Shown piece after piece: positions 52,727 to 60,792 of a DNA stretch of 64,000 bases (the stretch's first letter is position 1; each line of letters begins with the position of its first letter). The stretch spans positions 1 through 64,000 of the forward strand of contig CAYMCO010000018.1 of NCBI GenBank assembly GCA_964388955.1, given 5' to 3'. The translations under genes and the position numbers were made by a program. The notes beneath the pieces are model-generated. The model made no database searches, was not told the origin of the DNA, and worked only from the letters and a program-made list of their open reading frames with translations. The stretch is from CAYMCO01 sp964388955. Its GTDB lineage: Bacteria; Chloroflexota; Anaerolineae; Anaerolineales; E44-bin32.

Positions 52727-53552
52727 CGGGCCCTCCCACTAGCTCCTTAGCCATTCGCCGCCCGTTCTCCGCTCCACCCCCCTTGGCTTGCCCGGAGCCC
52801 CCCAGTGCGGTGGACATGTCGCGCGCCGCGCCGGTGACCAGGCGCGCCAGCTCGGGCACGTCCTCCCGCGCGCAGCGCGACATGGGGCAGGCGATGCCGA
52901 TTCCGGCCACGGCGGAGCCGGATCGGTCGAGCACCGCCGCCGCCACACCCATGGTGCCCTCATCCGTCTCTTCGAAGGAGGTGGCGTAGCCCCGCCCGCG
53001 CACCCGTTCGAGCTCCTCCTGCAGCTCGGCGGGGTCGGTGATGGTGTTGGTCATCAGGCGAGGCAGCCCGAGGCTCGAGATCGCCTCGGCGATCGCCTCC
53101 GGGGACATGTACGCCATCAGAATCTTGGCCGAGGCGCCGGCGTGCGGATAGCGGCGTTTTCCGATCGGCATCGCCAGGCGCACGGCGCGCGTGCTGTCCA
53201 CTTTCTCCACGCACACCACCCAGTGGTCCTCCAGGACCGTCAGGATGGCGGTCTCCCCCGTGGCCACGTTAAGTCGCTCCAAGTATGGGTGCGCCAACTC
53301 GCCCAGGTCGAACTCAGCCTGGACAATCGAGGCCCAGTATATGAATTGATAGCCGAGGGAGTAGGATCGATCCGGCGCCCTGGAAAGGAAGCCATTCTCC
53401 ACCATAGAGGTGAGCAGCCGGTATGCGGTGCTTTTCGCCAACCCGAGCCGCTCGCTGACCTCAGACATGCTGAGGAAAGGCTCCCCCGCCGAGAAGCAAT
53501 TCAATATGGCCGCCACCCTATCCACCGTGCGCACCGCGCTCGAAGCGGACAT
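52713..53552 (-). CDS. IclR-family transcriptional regulator
   Basis: About 279 residues. The N-terminal winged helix reads RVAAILNCFSAGEPFLSMSE then LGLAKSTAYRLLTSMVENGF. The C-terminal effector domain (about 90-255) has AGASAKILMAYMSPEAI and GYATSFEETDEGTMGVAAAV. A 30-residue polar C-terminus is extra. The ATG at 53552 is preferred because the tandem operator (53559-53598) lies upstream of it and an AAAAGGGG site precedes it. IclR proteins act as repressors or activators of catabolic operons in response to a pathway metabolite; here it heads the molybdenum hydroxylase run. Confidence 0.94.
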   Translation of the reverse strand: MSASSAVRTVDRVAAILNCFSAGEPFLSMSEVSERLGLAKSTAYRLLTSMVENGFLSRAPDRSYSLGYQFIYWASIVQAEFDLGELAHPYLERLNVATGETAILTVLEDHWVVCVEKVDSTRAVRLAMPIGKRRYPHAGASAKILMAYMSPEAIAEAISSLGLPRLMTNTITDPAELQEELERVRGRGYATSFEETDEGTMGVAAAVLDRSGSAVAGIGIACPMSRCAREDVPELARLVTGAARDMSTALGGSGQAKGGGAENGRRMAKELVGGPDGHT

Positions 53553-53558
53553 GCGACC

Positions 53559-53598
53559 CCTTTTCAACTTCATGGAACTCATTTCAACCTGATGGAAC
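53559..53598 (-). promoter_or_regulatory. Tandem 20-bp direct repeat, candidate IclR operator
   Basis: Two adjoining 20-mers, 53559-53578 and 53579-53598, share GTTCCAT and GTTGAAA (minus-strand reading). They cover the predicted start site of the iclR promoter. Autoregulation is the likely role. Confidence 0.7.
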
Positions 53599-53599
53599 C

Positions 53600-53628
53600 A
53601 TAATAGCCCCATGCCGGAACCCTGTCAA
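53600..53628 (-). promoter_or_regulatory. Near-consensus promoter of iclR operon
   Basis: TTGACA (53623-53628), 17-bp spacer, TATTAT (53600-53605) on the minus strand. The start site would fall near 53593, inside the tandem repeat. Confidence 0.82.
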
Positions 53629-53692
53629 GCGCCGGGACGCGCGCCCGTCGCCCCTGAGCGCTTATAATAGATTCCGTAGCCAAAGGAGGCAT

Positions 53693-53872
53693 ATGATGAC
53701 GAAAGTCGTACATTGCAGAGATCTCGGTTTCGATTGTGCGGCTGTGGTGCGCGCCGACAGCGAGGAGGAAGCGCTCGACATGGTGGCGCAGCACGCCAAG
53801 GAAGCCCACGATATGGAGGAAGTGACGACGGAGTTGGTGGAGAAGACCCGTGAGGTAATGCGCACGGAGTGA
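53693..53872 (+). CDS. DUF1059 small protein
   Basis: About 58-59 residues. It shows KVVHCRDLGFDCAAVVRADS, then EEALDMVAQHAKEAHDMEEV and TELVEKTREVMRTE, the full DUF1059 pattern including CRDLGFDC. AAAGGAGG precedes two adjacent ATGs (53693, 53696); the second has the better spacing. A TATAAT at 53663-53668 is probably its -10 box. DUF1059 proteins are short, of unknown role. It is divergent from iclR. Confidence 0.9.
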   Translation: MMTKVVHCRDLGFDCAAVVRADSEEEALDMVAQHAKEAHDMEEVTTELVEKTREVMRTE

Positions 53873-53925
53873 CCCTCTGTCCACAAGCCATATTCACAAG
53901 GCAGTTCTCACTCCCTGCCAGGGCA

Positions 53926-53960
53926 CAAGAGAGCCCGCTCTCATTGGAGTGGGCCTCTTG
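53926..53960 (+). terminator. Hairpin after DUF1059 gene
   Basis: A stem of CAAGAG and GCCCGCTC (one bulged A) with GAGTGGGC and CTCTTG, loop of 6 bases. It lies 54 bp after the stop. No long T-run follows. Confidence 0.6.
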
Positions 53961-54133
53961 TACCCCCGGGAGATGGTGAGGGCGCCCCGGGCCCAAACCG
54001 GAGAGGCGCCTGTCGCGGCGCGTGTGAGCAGGCACGTCAATACGGTCCAACGGTCAGACGTCGCAGGAAAGGTCCATGCCTCGATTTGCTCCTCAAGGCT
54101 GGCCTTCGCAAGAAAAAGAGGCTCTTGGCAAGC

Positions 54134-54733
54134 CTACTGCAGCAGACTTTCGTGGCGGCGAGCCTGGTAGCGGAGCCGCAAGGCGTCGAGCACCGATTGG
54201 GCCACGTTGCGGGGATCGACAAAGCTCACGTATTCCATCTGCAGGCGGGGCGAGCCGCCGAGGAAGATCACCGAAATCAACACTTCGGTCAGATCGGACA
54301 CGAGCAGGGCGGATCGGTCGGGGATGATTTCGGCTGCCTGCAGATCGTCCAGTATCCCCGCAAACAGGGCCTGGTAGGCCTCGTGGACGCGTTCCTTCAA
54401 CCTCGGATCGCTTCCCAAGAGGGAAATTGCGATGACCTGCGCCAGGCCGGGGTGCCGGTCGATGAATCCGAAGCTGGAGATGAAAAAATGCAGGAGCCGG
54501 TCTCGAGGGGCTGTGATCTCGGGCAACTGTAGCTGGAAGACCTCCCTATGCGCGGCTGTGATTTCGTCGATCAGCGCAAAGAGCAGCGCACTCTTGTTCG
54601 GGAAGCGCTCCTGAACCTGGCGTGCGTCCAGGCCCCCTGTCTTCGCCAATTGTCTGATCTCCACGTGAGCGAAGCCTTTGGCGATGATCTCTGGGGCCAC
54701 CGTCTGGAAGAGCCACTGGCGCCAAGAATCCAT
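54134..54733 (-). CDS. TetR-family regulator
   Basis: One hundred and ninety-nine residues. The N-terminal HTH has IIAKGFAHVEIRQLAKTGGL and VQERFPNKSALLFALIDEI. The C-terminal domain is all helical, as usual in TetR. The target is not known; there is no adjacent divergent gene with an obvious operator. Confidence 0.87.
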   Translation of the reverse strand: MDSWRQWLFQTVAPEIIAKGFAHVEIRQLAKTGGLDARQVQERFPNKSALLFALIDEITAAHREVFQLQLPEITAPRDRLLHFFISSFGFIDRHPGLAQVIAISLLGSDPRLKERVHEAYQALFAGILDDLQAAEIIPDRSALLVSDLTEVLISVIFLGGSPRLQMEYVSFVDPRNVAQSVLDALRLRYQARRHESLLQ

Positions 54734-55029
54734 CCAACAGCCTCAAGAGGGATTGTCGCTAACGGCGCGGCCCACCCACAGGGGGAGGTGAGACACCAAC
54801 CCCGGGAGACGCGCCGAACTGCAAAGAGTATAGATTGATTTGGCGGGAGGCGCTAACCAACGTGCGATATGCTGTCGAGGGCTCCCGCTCCGCTGTGCGG
54901 GATGCGCGGCGGGCCATAGGCGGCAGGCTCTAGGTGATTGGCGAACATCGATGACCGATGCGGGCGGTCGTGATGCTCCCCACAAGCGTGGATTCCAGGC
55001 AGTTCATCCGCCGCATGGCAGGAGAGTCG

Positions 55030-55650
55030 ATGCCCAATACCGAAGACAAGCTCAAGCTCCATAGAAAGAAGCGGGACTTCCGCAGGACGCCGGAGCCCGG
55101 CCGGTGTCAGGTGGGGTTCGACTGGGCCGAGAAGCGCCCCATGTTCGTCATCCAGAAGCATGACGCCAACCAACCTGCACTACGACTTCCGCCTCGAGTT
55201 GGAGGGCGTGCTGAAACCCTGGGCGGTGCCTAAGGGCCCTTCCACAGATCCCAGCGTGAAACGCCTGGCGCCTCCCACAGAAGACCATCCCCTGGAATAC
55301 GCCGACTTCGAGGGGGTCATCCCCAAAGACGAGTACGGCGGCGGGACCGTCCTCATTTGGGACCGGGGCAGCTACAGAAATCTGAAAGAAGAGGAGGATG
55401 GAGGTGAGCCGGTAGACACCGATGCCGGAATGGGAAGAGCCCACCCTGGCCAAGCTGGCACATGACTATTCCTCCGATCCGGGGTGGATCTTCGAACCGA
55501 AGCTGGACGGACGGGATCATCATCGGGAGGCGTGTGTGAAAGGATGGGAGGGCTTGCGCCGCGATAAGGATCCGGAGGACGTACACAGAGAGGTTGAAAG
55601 CCAAACAGCGGATCTCCAAAGCCATCGGGAGGGTTGCCAGGAGGGGACGA
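55030..55650 (+). pseudogene. Decayed LigD phosphoesterase-ligase
   Basis: A start with AGGAG leads to KLHRKKRDFRRTPEPGR and PMFVIQKHDA. One extra A near 55168 shifts the frame, after which the next frame gives TNLHYDFRLELEGVLKPWAV and EDHPLEYADFEGVIPKDEYG. These together are the LigD 3'-phosphoesterase domain. It ends early, running into EWEEPTLAKLAHDYSSDPGW and IFEPKLDG, the start of the LigD ATP-dependent ligase with the nucleotidyl-Lys in KLDG. The rest of the ligase is missing. So at least one frameshift and two deletions are visible. The intact polymerase domain follows at 55652. Confidence 0.85.
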
Positions 55651-55651
55651 T

Positions 55652-56584
55652 ATGAAGATCGGCCGACGCAGCATAGACATCTCCAACCGGGACAAGGTTT
55701 TCTTTCCGGAAGTCGGGGTGACAAAGGGGGACCTGATCGCCTATTACTCATGGGTAGCCGCCATCATGCTCCCCCATGTGAAACGCTACGGCGTCAGCAT
55801 GGAACGCTATCCCGATGGCCTCTCCGGGGAGGGCTTCTACAACAAGGACGCCCCCGACTATTTCCCAGATTGGATCCACACCGTGGAATTCCCGAAGCGG
55901 GAGGGGGGTAGCTTCGACGCTCCGGTTATCGACTGCAAAGCAACCTTGATCTATCTGGCCGACCAGGCGATGATCACCCCCCATCTCTATCTGGCCCGCT
56001 CCGATAATCTGGAACATCCGGACAAGATGATCTACGACCTGGATCCCCCTGAAGGCACGCGCGATTTCCATGCAGTGAGAGAGGCAGCTCTGGACCTGCG
56101 CGATGTCATGCGCGAATTGGGTCTCACCCCGTGGGTCCAGACCACCGGCTCCAAGGGTTTCCACGTTGTGGTCGCGCTGGACCGGGACGAGGCTTTCGAG
56201 TCCGTCCGGCGATTCGCCCATGATCTCGCGCTCCTGCTGGTCCGCCGGCACGAGGACAAGTACACGCTTGAGCAGCGCAAGAACAAGCGCAAGGGCCGCA
56301 TCTTCCTGGACGTGCTGCGTAACTCCTACGGCGCCACCGCTGTCGCCCCCTATGCGGTGCGTACTCGGCCCAGTGCTACTGTGGCGACTCCGGTGGATTG
56401 GGACGAGGTAGAGGGCGGCGCTTCACCCCGCGACTGGACGCTCAAGAGCATCCCCCGGCGGTTGGATCAGAAGGGGGACCCGTGGTCGGGCTTGATGCGC
56501 CACGCGCAATCCCTGGGCAATCGACGCGATGCCCTCGAGAGCATGCTGCAACATGTGGAGCCTGCGCGGGAGGAGTTGGACTAG
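55652..56584 (+). CDS. LigD-type polymerase (primase-like) domain protein
   Basis: About 310 residues. It begins KIGRRSIDISNRDKVFFPEVG, then DLIAYYSWVAAIMLPHVKRY. Catalytic Asp pair in MIYDLDPPEG, the motif TTGSKGFHVVVALDR, and the C-terminal GRIFLDVLRNSYGATAVAPY. This is the PolDom of bacterial NHEJ, which fills ends and adds ribonucleotides. An AGGAGGGG site precedes the ATG. The adjacent phosphoesterase and ligase are ruined, so any NHEJ role would need a ligase elsewhere. No Ku gene is present. Confidence 0.92.
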   Translation: MKIGRRSIDISNRDKVFFPEVGVTKGDLIAYYSWVAAIMLPHVKRYGVSMERYPDGLSGEGFYNKDAPDYFPDWIHTVEFPKREGGSFDAPVIDCKATLIYLADQAMITPHLYLARSDNLEHPDKMIYDLDPPEGTRDFHAVREAALDLRDVMRELGLTPWVQTTGSKGFHVVVALDRDEAFESVRRFAHDLALLLVRRHEDKYTLEQRKNKRKGRIFLDVLRNSYGATAVAPYAVRTRPSATVATPVDWDEVEGGASPRDWTLKSIPRRLDQKGDPWSGLMRHAQSLGNRRDALESMLQHVEPAREELD

Positions 56585-56705
56585 GCTGCTCGATAGTAGT
56601 AGTGGCCTGGTGAATAGGGTCCGAGGCCAAAATGGTCAGCCGGAGGCGGATGTCAGCGCGCGCCGATCGCCATCAGCAAATCGCACCGATGTGCTGCCGT
56701 GAAGA

Positions 56706-57230
56706 TTAGAGGCCAGCAACGTCAAGGGAAGCCTCTTGCACCTCTCCTTCCGGATGCCGAAGAACATTGATCGAACCATCGGGTTCAAGGATCACGGCAT
56801 ATACATTGGCCATATCCACCAGCCCATGCGCGCGCGCCGCCTGGCGGACCTCATCATGGGTGATATTCTCCTTCGCCAAGCTGGCATTATTGTAGTCCCC
56901 CCGATAGAAGAGCAAAGTGGGCTCGTGCTCCAGGATGCGGCTTGCCCAAGGAAACTGGTAGATTACCCGGGAGACGAAGGAATGGAACAGGATCAAGAAG
57001 CCGAAGACGGTCAACCCTTCGATCAACGATACGCCGGCGGTGAGGATCGTGGCCGCCAGGATCGGGCCGAGAGTCAACGGGATGATCATGTCGAATGCCG
57101 TCATGCGGGAGAGAACCCGCGTCCGCGCCAGCCGCAGCATGATCATGACGGCCAGGTAGCTCAATACCACCGAGGACAACAGGCGGACCAGATTACTGAC
57201 CTCATAGTCGAATAGATGCTCCCAAGGCAT
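56706..57230 (-). CDS. DUF421 membrane protein, YetF/YcaP-like
   Basis: One hundred and seventy-four residues. Three transmembrane helices in the first 90 residues, then a soluble domain with PTLLFYRGDYNNASLAKENI and VRQAARAHGLVDMANVYAVI, the DUF421 pattern. Some members affect spore or stress physiology; the molecular role is unknown. Confidence 0.92.
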   Translation of the reverse strand: MPWEHLFDYEVSNLVRLLSSVVLSYLAVMIMLRLARTRVLSRMTAFDMIIPLTLGPILAATILTAGVSLIEGLTVFGFLILFHSFVSRVIYQFPWASRILEHEPTLLFYRGDYNNASLAKENITHDEVRQAARAHGLVDMANVYAVILEPDGSINVLRHPEGEVQEASLDVAGL

Positions 57231-57662
57231 ATCCGTCGGTCCTTTCTATTCGAGGGCGTGGCCCTCTCGGCGTTGCCTGAAGAATTCAGCGCCCTGCGCC
57301 GACTCCCCTGCAGCTCGGGGGCTCAACAGGGCAAAGCCCCCAAGGACGGAGGAGAACTTCCCAGCTATCAGCTCGGGAAACCATCGCCCCAGGCCAAGGC
57401 GGTTTACACGATGGATGTTAGCACCTTTATGGACGGGGCGCGGCGCGAAATCCCCACAGGATCCGCGCCAACCCCGCTAGGTCCTTATCGCATCCAACAC
57501 GTCATCCAGAGAGCGTGTATTCAGCACATCTCCGGCCTCGAGCCAGCCCCTGCGCCGGAACCGACGCAGGGGCGCGGGATGCGGAAGTCTCCCGTCCATC
57601 CAGGAATGGATCGGTCTGGCAACGAGTCTGGAATCTACCGGCGCAGGGGGATGGGCCACCAG
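57231..57662. other. Intergenic region with hairpin
   Basis: About 430 bp between DUF421 and plsY. A hairpin GGGGGCT to AGCCCCC lies at 57317-57341. No riboswitch was recognised. A 60-codon frame at 57477-57659 is listed separately. Confidence 0.45.
57477..57659 (-). CDS. Possible small protein downstream of plsY
   Basis: A 60-codon frame starting with GTG three bases after the plsY stop. The end (GDVLNTRSLDDVLDAIRT) could form an amphipathic helix, but there is no ribosome site and no known family. Position immediately after plsY is the only support. Confidence 0.2.
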   Translation of the reverse strand: MAHPPAPVDSRLVARPIHSWMDGRLPHPAPLRRFRRRGWLEAGDVLNTRSLDDVLDAIRT

Positions 57663-58376
57663 CTAGGAGCCGTTGGAATCGGTCGTGGATTCCCGTGATC
57701 CCTGGCCCGTGGGCTCACGGCGGATCCAGACCTTGTGCGCGAGAATATCCCGATCCAAGAGCAACCGGTAGAGGATCACCTTCCGGCGATCTTCCCTCTT
57801 CTCCGGCAACGGCCGGCGGTTCGCCTCCACCCGCTTGGCCAGGGTGATGAGAAGCATCCCCCCAGTGAGCGGAATGGCAATCGCAGGGCCGTTCGTCCAG
57901 TGAGCGAAAAAGGGGAGCCCGATCATGCCCAGCAATCCCAGTGGAGCCGAGTCGCCCAACACCCATCCAAGTGCCAACCAGGCCAACAGCCACGGAAACG
58001 CCAGCGGGTAGAGCACCAGCCAGACACCGAGGAAGGTGCTCAACCCTCGCCCACCGGTGAACCCCAAGTATACCGGCCAGTTGTGACCCACCGCCGCCGT
58101 GAGCCCGGCCGCGGCTGCAGCACCATCCCCCAGACCGGCCACCAGGGCCAGCCAAGCCGGGGCCGCAGCCTTGGCCATATCGAATATGCCTACCGGGATG
58201 ATCGCCCAACGGGCCACGTGTTCCCAGACCATGGATCCACTGACCGTCCCGCTTCCATAGCGCCGCACGTCGATTTTCTTGATGTATTTTCCTGCCAAGT
58301 ACGCGGTGGGAATCGATCCGAGCAGGTAGCCGAGGATGATGAAGGCCACCCATCCCAGAGAAACCGGCAGGCTCAT
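57663..58376 (-). CDS. plsY: PlsY-like acyl-phosphate glycerol-3-phosphate acyltransferase
   Basis: Two hundred and thirty-seven residues, five or so transmembrane helices. Motif 1 is LLGSIPTAYLAGK, motif 3 GHNWPVYLGFTGGRGLSTF. Motif 2, normally GSGNxGxTN, reads GSGTVSGSMVWEH, so the Asn residues are absent. PlsY transfers acyl from acyl-phosphate to glycerol-3-phosphate at the membrane. A charged C-terminal tail of 50 residues is longer than usual. Its ATG overlaps the DegV stop (ATGA), so it is coupled with a fatty-acid binding protein. The loss of motif 2 raises the chance of altered activity. Confidence 0.85.
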   Translation of the reverse strand: MSLPVSLGWVAFIILGYLLGSIPTAYLAGKYIKKIDVRRYGSGTVSGSMVWEHVARWAIIPVGIFDMAKAAAPAWLALVAGLGDGAAAAAGLTAAVGHNWPVYLGFTGGRGLSTFLGVWLVLYPLAFPWLLAWLALGWVLGDSAPLGLLGMIGLPFFAHWTNGPAIAIPLTGGMLLITLAKRVEANRRPLPEKREDRRKVILYRLLLDRDILAHKVWIRREPTGQGSRESTTDSNGS

Positions 58377-59269
58377 CCCGTCGCCTCCGGAGGATCATCC
58401 AAGAAATAGGCCAAGCCGAAGGTGCCCGGCCCGGCATGAGCGCCCATCACGGGGCTGAATTCGGTGATGAAGCGCTGCGGAGCCTCGATCCGACCTTTGA
58501 TCTTGGACATCAGCTCCTCCGCCTTCTCAGCCGCGCAAGCGTGCATCACCGCCAGTCCTTTGAGGTCCCGCCCCCCGATCCGCTTCTCCACGGTCGTGAT
58601 CAGCCGTTCCTCGGCTTGACGGATCCCATGCGCCGGGGCGAGAATGCCGATCTGACCCGGCCCTTTGCTCCCAATGACCGGATGGATATGCAGCGCGTTG
58701 CCCAGCGCGGCCGCGATTCCCGGAACCCTGCCCCCCCGCTTCAGATATGTCAAGGTATCCAGCACGAACGCGAAGCCTGTGCGCGGGATCGCGGCCTTGG
58801 CAACGGATATTACTTGCTTCAGGTCAGCGCCGGAATGCGCCGCCTCTGCCGCCGCCAGCACCACAAAGCCTTCGGCCATTGTCGCCATGCGGCTGTCTAC
58901 GACCGCCACCGGAAAGTCGCCCACAGATTTCGCTGCAAGACGAGCGGATGAATACATCATGCTTAGATTCTTCGAAAGCGTGATCACGACCACCCCGGTT
59001 GCGCCCTCGCGTTGTGCCTGCCGATAGGCCTCCAGAAAGGGCTCCGGCCCGGGCGAGGACGTGGTGGGGAACTTGCTTTCCTTCTGCAGACGGGCGTAGA
59101 ACTCCACCGGCGTGATGTCCACCCCATCCCTCAGCACCTGCTCACCGAAGACTAGCCGCAGGGGAACGATCTCGATTCCATACCGGCCGACCAGGAGTGG
59201 GGGCAGACAAACGTTGGAGTCCGTGAGGAGCTTGATTTTGCCCATCGGACTGGCTAGGTTTTCGTCCAT
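58373..59269 (-). CDS. DegV-family fatty-acid-binding protein (FakB-like)
   Basis: About 298 residues. KIKLLTDSNVCLPP starts the N-domain; KESKFPTTSSPGPEPF carries the Thr/Ser cluster that holds the fatty-acid carboxylate; and VAVVDSRMATMAEGFVVLAA follows. DegV/FakB proteins present fatty acids to the kinase FakA, and the acyl-phosphate can be used by PlsY. The overlap with plsY fits that pathway; no fakA is in the window. Starts at 59284 (TTG) or 59245 (ATG) are also possible. Confidence 0.9.
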   Translation of the reverse strand: MDENLASPMGKIKLLTDSNVCLPPLLVGRYGIEIVPLRLVFGEQVLRDGVDITPVEFYARLQKESKFPTTSSPGPEPFLEAYRQAQREGATGVVVITLSKNLSMMYSSARLAAKSVGDFPVAVVDSRMATMAEGFVVLAAAEAAHSGADLKQVISVAKAAIPRTGFAFVLDTLTYLKRGGRVPGIAAALGNALHIHPVIGSKGPGQIGILAPAHGIRQAEERLITTVEKRIGGRDLKGLAVMHACAAEKAEELMSKIKGRIEAPQRFITEFSPVMGAHAGPGTFGLAYFLDDPPEATG

Positions 59270-59777
59270 TCCGCGCGTCCCCAAGTGCTTTGTCGTCGAC
59301 AGGGCTGCCCCAGTCAGCCAATCACGGAGCTCTTCTAAGGTTCATAGGTTTGTCCGCTCGTGAGAGACGATACAGCGTCACATGGATTCCCCCCTCGAGT
59401 TTGGGGGGTGGCCGGGTCCGCTTCCAGCCCCTCGGCATGTGCACCATGCGCCTTAGCGTCCAATAGAAGAATAACCGATGGCCCTGCGGATTGTCCACCC
59501 CTTTTCGGCAGAGGGAATGTACCCAGGACATTCGGGCTGGTGTATCCACAGTCCGGGTTGTGGTAGTATGTGGCCCGTTGGACATGTAGGGGATCGGAAG
59601 GGCACATCAAGCGGAGCATCTTCTGCTCGGTATAATGCCAACCAGTCGCTCGGATTGATGCGATGCTGAAGAACTGGGGCGCCCATTTGGGCCTCGCCAG
59701 GATGCATCGTCGAAAAGTAGAGGGGAGAAGAACTGAACACCGTACAGATCGTTTCAAGCTGCGTTTTCGGCATCACA
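59270..59777. other. Intergenic region
   Basis: About 500 bp between degV and the hydrolase. It holds a CCCCCC to GGGGGG stem (59389-59408). No complete gene. The last 60 bases probably encode the hydrolase N-terminus from a non-ATG start. Confidence 0.45.
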
Positions 59778-60665
59778 ATGGCGACACTGGGGGCTCCGCT
59801 GTTGGGCGAGCTCATCGCCACCAGCCCTCCACCGTATACGAAGCGCGCAACCCTTTCGGCCGCAAGCCTGGGCCTTCCCTTTGAGGAAGTCTCATTCCCG
59901 GCCACGGACGGGACGGCCCTACGCGGATGGTTCTTTTCCGGTGAGCGGCCCGATTCCCCCGCCATCCTGTACGCCCCCTCGACAGCATCCGACCAGCGGT
60001 CGGGCCTCTCCTTGGTCATGCCCTTCCACCGCGCGGGCTACGCGGTGCTTCTGTTCAGCTATCGCGGCACCGGATCGAGTGACGGGAATCGCTTCGGGTT
60101 CACGTACGGGGCCAAGGAAAGCGAAGACGTGGACGCCGCAATCCGCTTCCTCAGCGAGACGAAGGGAATTCAGCACGTCGGCGCAGTGGGCCATTCGGCG
60201 GGCGCGGTGTCGATCATCCTGAGCGCCTCCCGGAACGCGGACCTCGAGGCAGTGGTTGCCGCATCTCCATTCCCCTCCCTGGAGGAGATTTGGGAGTCAA
60301 ACCGACCGGCCTTCATTCCTCGACCGCTGCAAGAGATGGCTTTCCAGTTTTCCGAGTGGACGCGCGGCTACTCGCGTCAGCAGATTCGCCCGTTGGATGT
60401 CATCGATCGTATCTCCCCCCGGCCGCTGCTTCTGATCCACGGGAGCCGAGACGGCCGCATCAGTTTTGAACAGTCGCAGCGCTTGTTCTTCGCCGCGCGC
60501 GAGCCCAAACAGCTATGGGTGGCGGAGGGCGCCACTCACGCCGAGGTGCGCTCTCCCGTCATGGACTCGATGGCGGATGAGATGATCCTCTTCTTCGATC
60601 GCGCGCTGCGCGGCGTGGTCACCAATCCTGTGCTGCGGAGACCGGGGCTTGTGCGAGGCTCCTGA
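59778..60665 (+). CDS. Alpha/beta hydrolase, possibly membrane-anchored
   Basis: Two hundred and ninety-five residues from the ATG. Nucleophile Ser in VGAVGHSAGAVSI, Asp in LIHGSRDGRIS, and His in VAEGATHAEV. The frame is open upstream to a TAG at 59718; a CTG at 59733 with AGGGGAG before it would add TVQIVSSCVFGIT, a membrane anchor. No good ribosome site precedes the ATG. Substrate unknown; the fold fits esterase or acyl-hydrolase activity. Confidence 0.88.
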   Translation: MATLGAPLLGELIATSPPPYTKRATLSAASLGLPFEEVSFPATDGTALRGWFFSGERPDSPAILYAPSTASDQRSGLSLVMPFHRAGYAVLLFSYRGTGSSDGNRFGFTYGAKESEDVDAAIRFLSETKGIQHVGAVGHSAGAVSIILSASRNADLEAVVAASPFPSLEEIWESNRPAFIPRPLQEMAFQFSEWTRGYSRQQIRPLDVIDRISPRPLLLIHGSRDGRISFEQSQRLFFAAREPKQLWVAEGATHAEVRSPVMDSMADEMILFFDRALRGVVTNPVLRRPGLVRGS

Positions 60666-60792
60666 TACAGGCATCCCCTGGACGATCCGACATCGTCATC
60701 AAAGCGAGCGCGGGCAGTAGCTGCCGCAATCCAGTGGTTGGGCGCTCGATATCGGAGCCTCACGCTCCGCGCGGCGCGGGTGGTTCTTGGCA

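Noticed and set aside
57300..57420. A possible riboswitch before plsY
   Set aside because: A hairpin and GAAACC-like loops are present, but I could match no known riboswitch consensus, and the region is downstream, not upstream, of plsY.
57216..57698. A 160-codon plus-strand frame
   Set aside because: Opposite the plsY end, no motif, composition unlike a protein.
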